NCBI GenBank assembly: GCA_013822735.1
Contig: PNKZ01000005.1
Span: 240,803 to 304,802 of the forward strand
Length of the DNA: 64,000 bases
Direction of reading: 5' to 3'
Source of the DNA: Pirellula sp.
Lineage (GTDB): Bacteria; Planctomycetota; Planctomycetia; Pirellulales; PNKZ01
In this document: in pieces, positions 54,357-62,869 of the stretch
How the letters are laid out: every line of letters starts with the position of its first letter
Numbering within the stretch: position 1 is the first letter of the stretch
Made by a program: the position numbers and the translations under genes
Notes under the pieces: generated by a model
What the model was told of the DNA's origin: nothing
What the model saw: the letters and a program-made list of their open reading frames with translations, nothing else
Database searches by the model: none

Positions 54357-55044
54357 GGGCGAATGTGAAAGGAAAGGTACTGTGGTAGGCCCGGCCGCCG
54401 TTCGGCCGCCCGTTCACTGCCGAACCCTGCGACACGGGCCCAAAAATTGGCAAAAGCAACAGGTGTGCCAAAGTTAGTATTCGATTCTCAAGTGCTTATC
54501 GCAAAAGAATTTTCGAACAGCCGTGTGGGAACATGCCGAAAAAGTTCGCTGCCAAAACGGCACAATCGAATTTACAACTTCCAATCGGGTCAGCGCCAAA
54601 CGGCCTACTTGCCTGTCGTGAAGCAAAAAACGGAGTACGAAGAGCGTGACGACGACGAACGTCGATGCGGCTGGTGTAAATCCTCATGACGCACGTCCCA
54701 CGCTCCCGGCCGACGCTGTGGTCCGGGTGTCATTCGGCAATAGGCGCACCTCAGACGTTCCAACAATCAGCGATCTCGGACCCTTCCTCGGCGAATCGCC
54801 GGTTGTGATTGAGAACGCTCGCGTCGTCATCGGTTGGCAAGACATTTCGGTGACGCAGTCGGGGGAGAAGTAGGGAACGCCGCGCTGGCGGCGGTTCTTC
54901 GTCGACGGACGGCACGCTCGAGGACCGGACCTTTTAATGTTGCTGCGCTGGCTATCGAAACGGTACCGGTAACATTTTCAAATTCGGTGCGCTGTAGAAC
55001 CATTGGGACCTACACCGACTTGGCGCCGTTTTCAGGAAACCACA
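54357..55044. other. 690-base region without a supported gene
   Basis: Short plus-strand frames (for example 54646-54873, which contains TISDLGPFLGESPVVIENARVVIGWQ) look slightly protein-like but have no good start. Nothing else is visible. Confidence 0.4.
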
Positions 55045-55545
55045 ATGCCGCTCATCCGGACGTTGTTCATTTGGGGAGTTGCAGCGTGCGCGCTCGGCGG
55101 CGTCTTGCGAGCGGCCGATCCGAAGGGGCAGGCAACGGTTGTCGTGGTCGGCGACGGTTCGGCAGCTGCCGTGCTCGCCGAACTTCGCCGGGCGGGCGTC
55201 ACGGCGACCGACGACCAAGCGGCAATTCTCGGCGCCGAGCTCGTCGTCGTTGCTCAGAACGCCGGTGACGGCGTTCTACCGCTCCACCGCGAACTGCTAA
55301 AAGAAGTGTCGCGCGCGGGTCGACTTAACATCCTCTGGATCATCACGGACTCACAGAAGGTCGACGATTGGGAACTCTTGGCATTGGAACAAATGGAAGC
55401 CCGCGAACTGCTTACGGCCCACGGCCTTCCCGGCGATGCGGCGACTTTCGCCGTAGACAAGGCGTCCGGCGCAACGCCGTCGAAGGGAATCTGGCTCATC
55501 GGCTGGAAGGCGATCGGAGAATTCGCCGCGCAGCATGAAAAATGA
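55045..55545 (+). CDS. Exported protein with a fragment resembling EF-Tu
   Basis: A 166-residue protein with AGGAAA before the ATG at 55045 and a signal peptide (LIRTLFIWGVAACALGGVLRA). The mature part opens with TVVVVGDGSAAAVLAELRRAGV. Residues near 112-135, DSQKVDDWELLALEQMEARELLTAHGLPGD, resemble the EF-Tu stretch [27 protein letters not shown] that follows the GTP-binding motif, and GIWLIGWKAIGEF fits the end. It has no intact P-loop, so it should not bind GTP. It may be a domesticated piece of EF-Tu with an extracytoplasmic role. Confidence 0.6.
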   Translation: MPLIRTLFIWGVAACALGGVLRAADPKGQATVVVVGDGSAAAVLAELRRAGVTATDDQAAILGAELVVVAQNAGDGVLPLHRELLKEVSRAGRLNILWIITDSQKVDDWELLALEQMEARELLTAHGLPGDAATFAVDKASGATPSKGIWLIGWKAIGEFAAQHEK

Positions 55546-56005
55546 CGTCCTCGGCCCGACGCTCGCAATGCTTGTCATTCCGATTATGTGTGAATGGCAA
55601 GCACGTGCGCCCTTTACGCCGTGACCGGTTGGCTTCGGTACGGAAGTAGTGTGCCCGTCACTCGCTGGTGACGTCATCACCGAGCCTTTCACCATTGCAA
55701 GAACGTTCGCGCCCTCTTGCTTGATCACTTCCTTGAATACCGAATGTTCAGAGTGGCGTCGAAAAGTTCACGGCGTCGGTGCCCTAGTTAAGTCCAAAAT
55801 TGGACGTTCGTGATGTCCCCGGATAAATATCGGTACAAATCAGATGCGATTTCTCGAGAAAAGCCGCGATTGCGTAATCTTTAATCGCCCCCTACAGGCA
55901 AGTTAGGCCCGCTCATTGCTCGGCATTCTCCGCGAGATTGGTCGGAATTCAAGCAACGCAGTCGTGCGTCGAATCCGATCCGGCATCGTGCTAAGGAGAA
56001 GTCGT
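55546..56005. other. 460-base region without a supported gene
   Basis: No protein-like frame with a ribosome site is seen. The promoter of the Gly-rich protein gene should be here. Confidence 0.4.
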
Positions 56006-57355
56006 ATGAAACGGTCGTGGATAACCATTGGATTCGTAGTCGCGACGCTGGCGACGGCAAGCGTCTTCGATGCGACGGCGTTGGGACAACAAAAAGGGGG
56101 CGGAGGAATCGGCGCGGGTGCGGCATCCGGAGGTGCGGGAGTACGTGCGGGAGCAAGCGGTGGGGGTGCTCGAGTAGGTGCCGGCGTTAGCGGCGGCAGC
56201 GGCACGGGCACGAGTGTCGGCACCGGGGGAGCAGGTACCGGCTCGAGCGTCGGCACGGGCGGCGCGGGAACTGGTACGAGTACGGGTATCGGCGGCGCAA
56301 GTAATGCCAACAGCTCCGGTACCGGGGGCGCCGCCACAAGCAATACCACCGGCGGCACGACCATCGGCGGAACTACGACCGGCGGCGCAACAACCGGCGT
56401 CAATGCGGGTAGCGGTTCAACAATTGGCGGGAACGTTACCGGCTCGGCTACCGGCGGAACGACGGTCGGCGGCAACACCACGGGCGGCGCGACGATCGGC
56501 GGCAATGCCGTCGGCGGAGCAGGTACCGGCGGTACTGCAACCAGCACAGGTGGCGCAGGAACGGGAGGCACGGCCACGGGTATCGGCGGTGCGGGCACCG
56601 CCGGAACGGCAAGCGGCACCGGCGGTGCCGGAACAGGCGGTACTGCTTCCGGCACGGGTGGTGCGGCTACCAACACCGGATCTGCGACGAGCGGTACACG
56701 GCCCGGTAATTCGCAAGGCGTTGGCCTCGGCGTCGGCGGCCAACCGCCCGGAATCGGCGTCGGCGGCACTCCCCCGGGACATGGCGGCACTCCTCCCGGA
56801 CAAGTTCGACGTGACAATTTGCCCAGTACGTCCGGCGTGCGTTCTAATACCGTCGGCGGCAGCGGAACCGGAACGAGTACCGGCACGGGAGGTTCAGGCA
56901 CCGCTACCAGTTCCGGTACCGGAGGCGCGGGAACTGGTACGAGCACCGGGGTCGGTGGCGCCAGCAGCGCCAACAGCTCCGGTACTGGAGGCGCCGCGAC
57001 AAGCAATACCACCGGCGGCGCAACCATCGGCGGAACTACGACCGGCGGCACGACCACCGGTATTCAGCTTGGCGATAAGGCCAAGATCATGCCGAACTCA
57101 ACGGTGAACGGGACGGCTACTGGGGGAACAACCATCGGCGGCAATACCACCGGCGGCACAACCACCGGCGGCACTGCAGTAGGCGGCACCGGGACCGGTG
57201 GAACGTCGACGAGCACGGGCGGCTCGGGAACCGGAGGCACAGCAACCGGCAGCGGAGGCACGGGCACCGGTGGCGCGGCGACCGGCTCGGGCGGAGCGGG
57301 TACCGGTGGAACCTCTTCCGGCTCCGGCGGCGGCGCGAGCGGCAGCGGTTCGTAA
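56006..57355 (+). CDS. Secreted glycine/threonine-rich repeat protein
   Basis: A 449-residue protein with AAGGAG before the ATG at 56006 and a signal peptide (WITIGFVVATLATASVFDATA). The mature chain is almost entirely Gly, Thr, Ser and Ala in short periodic units such as GTGGAGTGT, GGTTIGGTTTGG and GGATIGG, with one Pro-rich break (residues about 245-275). A block of about 35 residues is duplicated (GGASNANSSGTGGAATSN... and GGASSANSSGTGGAATSN...). The composition recalls PE-PGRS and other surface or biofilm glycine-rich proteins. The opposite strand also lacks stops over much of this length and gives a Pro/Val-rich shadow. No function can be assigned. Confidence 0.72.
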   Translation: MKRSWITIGFVVATLATASVFDATALGQQKGGGGIGAGAASGGAGVRAGASGGGARVGAGVSGGSGTGTSVGTGGAGTGSSVGTGGAGTGTSTGIGGASNANSSGTGGAATSNTTGGTTIGGTTTGGATTGVNAGSGSTIGGNVTGSATGGTTVGGNTTGGATIGGNAVGGAGTGGTATSTGGAGTGGTATGIGGAGTAGTASGTGGAGTGGTASGTGGAATNTGSATSGTRPGNSQGVGLGVGGQPPGIGVGGTPPGHGGTPPGQVRRDNLPSTSGVRSNTVGGSGTGTSTGTGGSGTATSSGTGGAGTGTSTGVGGASSANSSGTGGAATSNTTGGATIGGTTTGGTTTGIQLGDKAKIMPNSTVNGTATGGTTIGGNTTGGTTTGGTAVGGTGTGGTSTSTGGSGTGGTATGSGGTGTGGAATGSGGAGTGGTSSGSGGGASGSGS

Positions 57356-57403
57356 CCGAACTGCGGAAATAATCTCCGGTCTCATCATTGCGGCCATTTG
57401 CAA

Positions 57404-57434
57404 AATCGCACCGGGGTTACGCCCCGGTGCGATT
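57404..57434. terminator. Bidirectional-type terminator hairpin between convergent genes
   Basis: A perfect 13-bp stem (57404-57416 with 57422-57434, loop TTACG) lies between the Gly-rich gene and the aldo/keto reductase gene, which converge. U-tracts are short on both sides. Confidence 0.6.
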
Positions 57435-57580
57435 ACATTTGACGGCCGAGATGCCCCGCAAATGCCATCCAACGGAACGGGTCTCCGCAACCGATTTCAT
57501 TAAACTATCGGTCGCGGGATTGCGGTCCTCAGGGTTGAGTTCCCCCGTCGCGATCGAAAACTTAAGGGCAATATCGGGCA

Positions 57581-58540
57581 TCACATCGGCATCAGATCGC
57601 GAATTGATTTCGGTTCTTCGCCTAGCCATTTAGGCTCCTTCGCGGTGCTGTCGAAGATCGATGAAGTCTTAAACGGCTCGAACTTTCCCTGCTGGGCCGC
57701 CTCGGCCGTCCGATTGAGCAAGGCAATTCGCTCGTCGGCCGTGTAGGGCTGAAAGCCTTTCACGGCGTCGAGGTTTTGCATCAATACGTCGAGGGAATCG
57801 ATACCGGAAATGACCACCGAAGTCGGCAGCGAGAGTGCATATTTGAGGCATTCCACGGCCGTCACAGTCTTCGAACGTAAGATAATGCCGTTGGCAATGG
57901 ATTTCATTCCCAACACGGCAACCTTTTCTTTCACCAGTCGCGGGACTACGAGCTGCTCGAAGCTGCGGAAGTGAGCATCCATGACGTTCAGCGGCATCTG
58001 CACCGTATCAAAACGGAAGCCTTGTTCCGCCGCGTAGTCGAGCATCTGCAGATGGATATGCGGATCTTTGTGTCCCGTGAAGCCGATGAAACGAATCTTG
58101 CCGGCTTGCTTTGCTTCAATAAGCGCGGCGTTTGCGCCGTCTTCGTGAAAAATGCGCCAAGGATCTTCGTAGCGAATAATTTCGTGATGCTGCACGATGT
58201 CGATCGTTTCGGCCTTTAGCCGACGGAGTGATTCGTCAAGCTGCTTAGCGGCTTCTTTCTTGTTGCGACCGTCGATTTTCGTCATCAAGAGCACTTTGTT
58301 GCGCAGCCCCTCCTTCAAGGCTTTGCCCATCCGTAGCTCGCTCACGCCCTCGTTGTAGTCCCATGAGTTGTCGAAGAAATTCACTCCCTGCTCTACTGCC
58401 GTGTGCATGATCCTGAGACTGAGCTGCTCGTCGACGGTCTTGAGACCTAGATGCCACCCGCCGAGGCCGAGCACGGAAGTGTGCTCGCTCGTCGAACCGA
58501 GCGGCCGATATTGCATGTCGGGATGTTGTGCCAGGGTCAT
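57581..58540 (-). CDS. Aldo/keto reductase
   Basis: A 319-residue NAD(P)H-dependent oxidoreductase with the full catalytic set: Asp and Tyr in FFDNSWDYNEG, Lys in VLLMTKIDGR, and His in IDIVQHHEIIRYEDP. The TIM-barrel continues with RFIGFTGHKDPHIHLQML and LGMKSIANG, and the cofactor region follows in ALSLPTSVVISGIDSLDVLMQNLDAVK. The ATG at 58540 is chosen with CGGAG upstream; an in-frame GTG lies at 58561. It reduces aldehydes or ketones in the cytoplasm. It runs in the same direction as the glycosylase gene upstream (23 bases apart), so they may be co-transcribed. Confidence 0.92.
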   Translation of the reverse strand: MTLAQHPDMQYRPLGSTSEHTSVLGLGGWHLGLKTVDEQLSLRIMHTAVEQGVNFFDNSWDYNEGVSELRMGKALKEGLRNKVLLMTKIDGRNKKEAAKQLDESLRRLKAETIDIVQHHEIIRYEDPWRIFHEDGANAALIEAKQAGKIRFIGFTGHKDPHIHLQMLDYAAEQGFRFDTVQMPLNVMDAHFRSFEQLVVPRLVKEKVAVLGMKSIANGIILRSKTVTAVECLKYALSLPTSVVISGIDSLDVLMQNLDAVKGFQPYTADERIALLNRTAEAAQQGKFEPFKTSSIFDSTAKEPKWLGEEPKSIRDLMPM

Positions 58541-58563
58541 AGTCGAACTCCGGAGAATCACTG

Positions 58564-59271
58564 TTAACGTCGTCTACTTTTTTCCAAAGCCAGTTTCACA
58601 TCGTGAAACAGTGCTTTCCTCATGCGGGCCCGCTCCGTGCTGTCGGGAATTCGCATCACGGCAGAGGGGTGAAAGGTCGAAATAATCTGCTCACAAGAAT
58701 CATTGCCGAGCACCTCGCCTCGATGCTGCGTAATGCGAAATGCACGACCTAAAAATGCCTGCGCCGCAGTCGCTCCCAAGCAAAGGATGGCTTCCGGGCG
58801 GATGAGTTCGAGTTCGGCGTGGAGCCAAGGGCGGCAAGCGCCTTCTTCGCGGGCCGTCGGTTTTTTGTGTAAACGGCGTGAGCCCGAGAGGGTGTATTTG
58901 AAATGTTTCACCGCGTTCGTGATGTAAACTTGCGAGCGCTCGACTCCCGCCGCCTCGAGCGCGTCGTCGAGCAGACGGCCCGCCGGACCTACAAACGGTC
59001 GCCCTTCAAGATCCTCGCGGTCGCCGGGCGTTTCGCCGACGATCATCAATCGCGAGGTCGCCGGCCCTTCGCCGAACACGGTTTGCGTCGCATCACGAAA
59101 GAGTGGGCAGCCCTGGCAATGCTCGGCTGCGCTCCGCAACGCCTTAAGCGTTCGCCGAGCCGGCAAGAACTCGGCCGCCGAAGTTTTCAGGGCGCGCTTG
59201 TTCGCACCGGATTTGCGAAGCATCTGTCGAGCCTCCTCGGCGGAGAATCGCTGCAAACTTCGCGCCGCCAA
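58564..59271 (-). CDS. UdgX-like uracil-DNA glycosylase (family 4 type)
   Basis: A 235-residue 4Fe-4S uracil-DNA glycosylase. Cluster cysteines are Cys52, Cys55, Cys146 and Cys164. The active-site motif is VGETPGDREDLEGRPFVGPAGRLLD; the second is ISTFHPSAVMR. A distinctive insertion HFKYTLSGSRRLHKKP holds RRLH with His135. In UdgX enzymes a KRRIH loop contains the His that binds covalently to the DNA after removing uracil, so this protein may act as UdgX; its GETPGD differs slightly from the GEQPGD usually given for UdgX. It would repair or trap uracil in DNA. A TTG/GTG start elsewhere cannot be excluded. Confidence 0.88.
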   Translation of the reverse strand: MAARSLQRFSAEEARQMLRKSGANKRALKTSAAEFLPARRTLKALRSAAEHCQGCPLFRDATQTVFGEGPATSRLMIVGETPGDREDLEGRPFVGPAGRLLDDALEAAGVERSQVYITNAVKHFKYTLSGSRRLHKKPTAREEGACRPWLHAELELIRPEAILCLGATAAQAFLGRAFRITQHRGEVLGNDSCEQIISTFHPSAVMRIPDSTERARMRKALFHDVKLALEKSRRR

Positions 59272-59547
59272 GTAGGATAGGTAAGTCGCGCTCCAAGAAT
59301 AGAAGCGTCCTCACAAACCATCGAATTGGCCTGTGTTAACTCCCGGACCCGTGTTACCGAAAGTGTTACCAAAACCATGCGGATCAGATGCCGAAAAACC
59401 TACGTGCCATACCCTGTTTCGGAAAACTCGATCAAGGCTTAGCAATAGTCTCCGGAAGAAGACGGGAGCAATACCGTGATTGCGTTGTTCGCAATCTAAA
59501 CCTCATCCGGTGCGTAACTTAGCGCCATCCAGCGATTATGAAGATAC
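59272..59547. other. Region before the ssrA-like fragment, no gene seen
   Basis: About 270 bases without a gene. I looked for the 5' part of a transfer-messenger RNA and its tag-coding segment and did not find one. Confidence 0.45.
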
Positions 59548-59570
59548 GGGTTCGATTCCCGCCGCCTCCA
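59548..59570 (+). other. ssrA: 3'-end fragment of tmRNA (ssrA), possible attachment site
   Basis: GGGTTCGATTCCCGCCGCCT followed by CCA is the T-arm and acceptor 3' half typical of bacterial tmRNA genes. No tmRNA 5' half or tag sequence lies upstream in this window. Such isolated 3' fragments are the usual scar left by elements that integrate into the 3' end of ssrA. An integrase fragment is encoded 180 bases to the right. Confidence 0.68.
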
Positions 59571-59747
59571 CTGACAGTCGCCTGAGACATCCGGCGACAC
59601 GTTAGGACAATGAGCGTCAGAACCCCTGTCACCACAGAGGTTTTGGCGTTTCTGGACTTCATTGTCGTTGGGACACTCAGCGACAGGCTGCGACGGCGAA
59701 AGACGCTCCGAGACGCCCGGATCACTGCCAATCCACTGACACTTTAT

Positions 59748-59963
59748 TCACTGCACGGCATTCGCTTGGTCGTCGATTCCGATTTGGGTGTACCGCATCG
59801 TCATCTTCACGTCGGTATGGCGGGCCAGCTCCTTGGCCTCGGGCAACGTGGCACCGTTGCGGAGCAACCCCGTAATGTGGGTGTGTCGGCCGGCGGCGTG
59901 GAAATCAGCGATGCCGTCCGGGGTCTCGTAGGGGATCGCGACCATTTTGAGCGAGGCCCGCAA
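59748..59963 (-). pseudogene. Tyrosine integrase fragment
   Basis: About 71 residues of the C-terminal catalytic region: DFHAAGRHTHITGLLRNGATLPEAKELARHTDVKMTMRYTQIG. The H-x2-R pattern, the later His of LARHTDV and the nucleophile Tyr of MRYTQI are all present. The N-terminal domains and the first catalytic Arg are missing, so the gene is inactive. Its position next to the ssrA fragment fits an element that once integrated there. Confidence 0.75.
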
Positions 59964-60040
59964 ATACCGCTTATCTCTGACCTTGGCAAATCAGTACTTG
60001 GCGCAGATGGACGAGACCACGGCCGCAGCGGTATTTGGCA

Positions 60041-60889
60041 ATGGAATACGTCTCACTTGCTGAAAAGAATCGGTTTCGGTTTCTCCAGAGCGTGCTCGAA
60101 CGACGGTTCGAATACCTTGGGGCGCCGGTCGATTTAGGGCAGATTCTTGGCCGAAGTGAGTTGGGCCCGACGCTCGCGCTAGCGAGGGAAATTCGGCAGT
60201 GCTTTGAAGCAAACAAAGACTTCTATTACCACGGGCTCGATACGATTAGTGACCTTTGCTCCGGCGATTTCGCGATGGGCCTGCAACTTGTGAGGCGCAT
60301 TTTTCTACGGGCTGGCATTAACTGGCGTTCTCCGACACCGATCGCTCCTCATGAGCAGCATCGAGCAATCAGCGACTATACCACGGAGGAATACGAGTAT
60401 TTGCAGTACCATACAGTTGAAGGACGTACGGTGCATCTAATAGCGGATAGACTCGCTTGGCTATCCCGGGAATGTGTTTTGACGAAAGAATCCGTGCGCG
60501 ACGGACGTCCTCATCCCGTCGTTAAGAACCACCTCGACGTCTCGGAAAAAGCGATACGGGATCTTTCAAGCCAGTCGACCGATTTGAAGAACACCCTCAA
60601 CGATCTCGTTCGACGGGGGGTCTTGTTTCCTCTGGAGTCGAGTCGGGCGAGAGAGGGCCACGAAGGAACGCGTCGCTATATGCTACGTCGTATCCTACTT
60701 GCTCGTTATCCCAAGGCGTTGGGACGTCATACGCCGATAAAATTTGATGACGTTGAGCGACTAAAGCATTTTTTGACGGATCCGGAGACATTTGTACAAG
60801 CCGAACTTGACAGAACCGGTCAGACGCGACGACCGCAATCAGATCAGCAGGGACGGCTGGATTTGAATGACGAGGCGGCTGATGCCTAG
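60041..60889 (+). CDS. C-terminal part of an Orc1/Cdc6-like ATPase protein (probably truncated)
   Basis: About 282 residues, mostly helical. The segment YYHGLDTISDLCSGDFAMGLQLVRRIF resembles the lid region of Orc1/Cdc6-like AAA ATPases, and later parts (KNTLNDLVRRGVLFPLESSRAREGHEGTRRYMLRRILL) look like a winged helix. No Walker A or Walker B motif is present, so the 5' ATPase half is missing or encoded outside this frame. The gene begins just after the integrase fragment. It overlaps the next gene by eight bases, suggesting a coupled pair. ATPases of this type occur in defence-island gene pairs; that role is only inferred. Confidence 0.5.
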   Translation: MEYVSLAEKNRFRFLQSVLERRFEYLGAPVDLGQILGRSELGPTLALAREIRQCFEANKDFYYHGLDTISDLCSGDFAMGLQLVRRIFLRAGINWRSPTPIAPHEQHRAISDYTTEEYEYLQYHTVEGRTVHLIADRLAWLSRECVLTKESVRDGRPHPVVKNHLDVSEKAIRDLSSQSTDLKNTLNDLVRRGVLFPLESSRAREGHEGTRRYMLRRILLARYPKALGRHTPIKFDDVERLKHFLTDPETFVQAELDRTGQTRRPQSDQQGRLDLNDEAADA

Positions 60890-61496
60890 CATTTTTTCCA
60901 CGACCATTGACGAGATTGCCGGCAAACTGCCGCCGTTGGCCTTACTCGGATCCGATACGGCGAAAATGCAAGGACCGGTAAGCCTTCTGGTTACCTCAGC
61001 GGGCTTTGAAGAGCGGGCTTGTGCGATCGCTAATGATATAGAAAGCGAATCGATTCAGCGCGCGGTGCGGATCACGTATCCTACGAATATCCACGACAAT
61101 GCTTCTATCGACGAACAGCTCGGACGGCAGCTTGGTGCAGTACCGCTCCCATATGTTCGGGGCCGCCTGTTCAACGACGTAAGGCAGCTCGTCGAATCGC
61201 TGGAGGCTGACGCGAGGATCGTGGTTGATCTGTCACCGGCGGTTGAGGCCCAGCTGTTTCGCGGTCTCGATCGTATTCTGCGTGCCCCCGCTCTCGGTGA
61301 GCGGTATCGCGATGAGCGCCTCGGCGTTCGCGGCCATCTGCCTGTTACGCCTCGGGCTGAGCATGCTGCTCATGAATGTGAAACGGATTGCCCCACTTGG
61401 AAGATCGACAGATGTCGACGCGTTCGGCGGCTTTCGACAGCCGTTGGTTCGCTTCTGATGAAGTCGTTTGGGCATAGCTTCGTCAATCGAACATGA
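60882..61496 (+). CDS. Partner protein of unknown function, damaged C-terminus
   Basis: About 204 residues with GAGG before the ATG. The first part, PVSLLVTSAGFEERACAIANDIESESIQRAVRITYPTNIHDNASID and the later RIVVDLSPAVEAQLFRGLDRIL, suggests a Rossmann-like domain. After about residue 150 the sequence becomes Arg/Cys-rich and less protein-like, so a frameshift or insertion probably alters the C-terminus. It is translationally coupled to the gene before. The family is not known to me. Confidence 0.5.
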   Translation: MPSIFSTTIDEIAGKLPPLALLGSDTAKMQGPVSLLVTSAGFEERACAIANDIESESIQRAVRITYPTNIHDNASIDEQLGRQLGAVPLPYVRGRLFNDVRQLVESLEADARIVVDLSPAVEAQLFRGLDRILRAPALGERYRDERLGVRGHLPVTPRAEHAAHECETDCPTWKIDRCRRVRRLSTAVGSLLMKSFGHSFVNRT

Positions 61497-61704
61497 GGTA
61501 ATCGACCTAAATTTGCTCAAAAAATCAGACATATAGGTTAGCGAGGAGTCTTGCTATGCGGAGGTTCGTGTTTGTGCGCGAGGCGTCAGGGGTACTGCGC
61601 CTCGATGAACTTCCGCAACGCATTCCGCACGACGGAGTGCAGTTTGCGGAATTCTTCAATACGGTTGGCGGTTGCTTCGCGGCCGTCTTCGGGTTCGATT
61701 GACG
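61497..61704. other. Intergenic region, nothing recognised
   Basis: About 200 bases ending at the terminator at 61705-61733. No gene is supported. Confidence 0.35.
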
Positions 61705-61733
61705 AAAAAACCCTCCTGTCTTGCGACAGAAGG
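61705..61733 (-). terminator. Intrinsic terminator on the minus strand
   Basis: On the minus strand CCTTCTGTC pairs with GACAGGAGG around a GCAA tetraloop and six U follow. It ends the two-gene unit to its right. Confidence 0.82.
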
Positions 61734-61765
61734 GCCTTTGCTAACCGTCTGAAGAACGCCGATGG

Positions 61766-62068
61766 TTACTTGCGAACCCTTCGGCCATCCTTGGCGATTC
61801 TCTCATAGGTACCGCTTACTTTCTTGACTGTTCCCTTACTCGGTTTCGCCCGCCGTATGATCATTTCGTTTTCGGGTAGTTCGACGCTGATGTCCTCCGC
61901 CGTCCCCATCGGGAGCGTGACCCGATAGAGCTTCTGCCCTTGTCGGCCGATGGCCCCGCGGAACTCGACGATCTTTCCGGAGAGTTTCTTGCTGCCAAAG
62001 GTCACGTAGACGCGATCGCCGATGCGAATCGCCGCGTTATTACCAGTGACTTTCTTTTTCGTTGCCAT
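61766..62068 (-). CDS. Small basic SH3/KOW-like protein
   Basis: A 100-residue, strongly basic protein. The part AIRIGDRVYVTFGSKKLSGKIVEFRGAIGRQGQKLYRVTLPMG has the strand pattern of an SH3-like or KOW barrel, then EDISVELPENEMIIRRAKP. The ends are Lys-rich. It lies 10 bases after the HEPN-type gene, so the two form one unit with a terminator. It may bind nucleic acid or neutralise its partner; this is inference. Confidence 0.65.
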   Translation of the reverse strand: MATKKKVTGNNAAIRIGDRVYVTFGSKKLSGKIVEFRGAIGRQGQKLYRVTLPMGTAEDISVELPENEMIIRRAKPSKGTVKKVSGTYERIAKDGRRVRK

Positions 62069-62078
62069 TTTCAGCTTT

Positions 62079-62657
62079 CTACCAGGGAGCGACCGCGAAC
62101 AGTGCCTGTAAATGCGCCCGCATCACGTTATCCATAGTCGTCGCCAACCCTTCGCAGGCGAGCCTGAACGAATTGACGGTGGGAAGGCTCAACGTCGTCC
62201 TGTTGTTCAGTTCTTGCTTGTCGAAGTCCTGGTGGCCGATCGCGTTTCTCCAAACATTCATCAATTCAAGCGTGGCCTTTCGGGCGGTGGTGCCCGCATC
62301 CAACGCGACCATCGAGTCCCATAAAGTCAAACCCAGCCTATTGAAGTCGTTGCCGATGTTCCCTGGGTTGGGATTCCCCGTTTCGAGTTTCCTGCCTTTC
62401 AGCAACTCGACGCGCAGGCCTATCCTGACCGAGGCGGGAGTGACCGAGTTCACGAAGATGTCCGTGCATTCCGAGTGAAGGTCGCGACAGAAGCCCTGGA
62501 ACTGGGAAGAGAGAACCATTGTGTACGCTTGGTTCACCTGCTGCTTTACGTATCTCCATCCGACGACGTCCGTCGGGATCAAGCCGTGACCGTCCCTGAT
62601 GTGGTTCAAGGACGTACTTCTGGTTCCGGTCCATTTCTGATGCGATCGCGAGGGCAT
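62079..62657 (-). CDS. HEPN-like protein with an Rx4H motif
   Basis: A 192-residue helical protein. The motif WRNAIGHQDFD near the C-terminus has Arg137 and His142 (Rx4H), the metal-independent RNase signature of HEPN domains. The helices before it (QVNQAYTMVLSSQFQGFCRDLHSECTD, GLTLWDSMVALDAGTTARKATLELMNV) fit the four-helix arrangement. HEPN proteins are often toxins or abortive-infection effectors. The paired small basic gene follows ten bases later. No clear ribosome site distinguishes the start. It is placed in the presumed island segment. Confidence 0.68.
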   Translation of the reverse strand: MPSRSHQKWTGTRSTSLNHIRDGHGLIPTDVVGWRYVKQQVNQAYTMVLSSQFQGFCRDLHSECTDIFVNSVTPASVRIGLRVELLKGRKLETGNPNPGNIGNDFNRLGLTLWDSMVALDAGTTARKATLELMNVWRNAIGHQDFDKQELNNRTTLSLPTVNSFRLACEGLATTMDNVMRAHLQALFAVAPW

Positions 62658-62869
62658 GGCTGGGTGCGATTAGACGAGCGGTCAGCCATTCCCTTGTCTA
62701 GTGCCGCATTCAAAGATGTCCGATAACGACTCCGTCTCCGTCTATTCTACGCAACCATATTCTTGTTGGCATCCGGAAAACCGTAGCCGCGTGGGGCGAA
62801 ATACAATTCGTGCCGTCTTCGACGTGTTTCTGTCCGGGTTGTGCACTCGACACCATCGACTTAGGGCTT

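Noticed and set aside
55903..57057. A 384-residue Pro/Val-rich minus-strand frame
   Set aside because: It is the mirror image of the Gly/Thr repeat gene; the plus strand has the ribosome site and signal peptide.
61233..61532. A 99-residue minus-strand frame
   Set aside because: It overlaps the damaged 3' part of the partner gene and matches no family I know; I could not decide that it is real.
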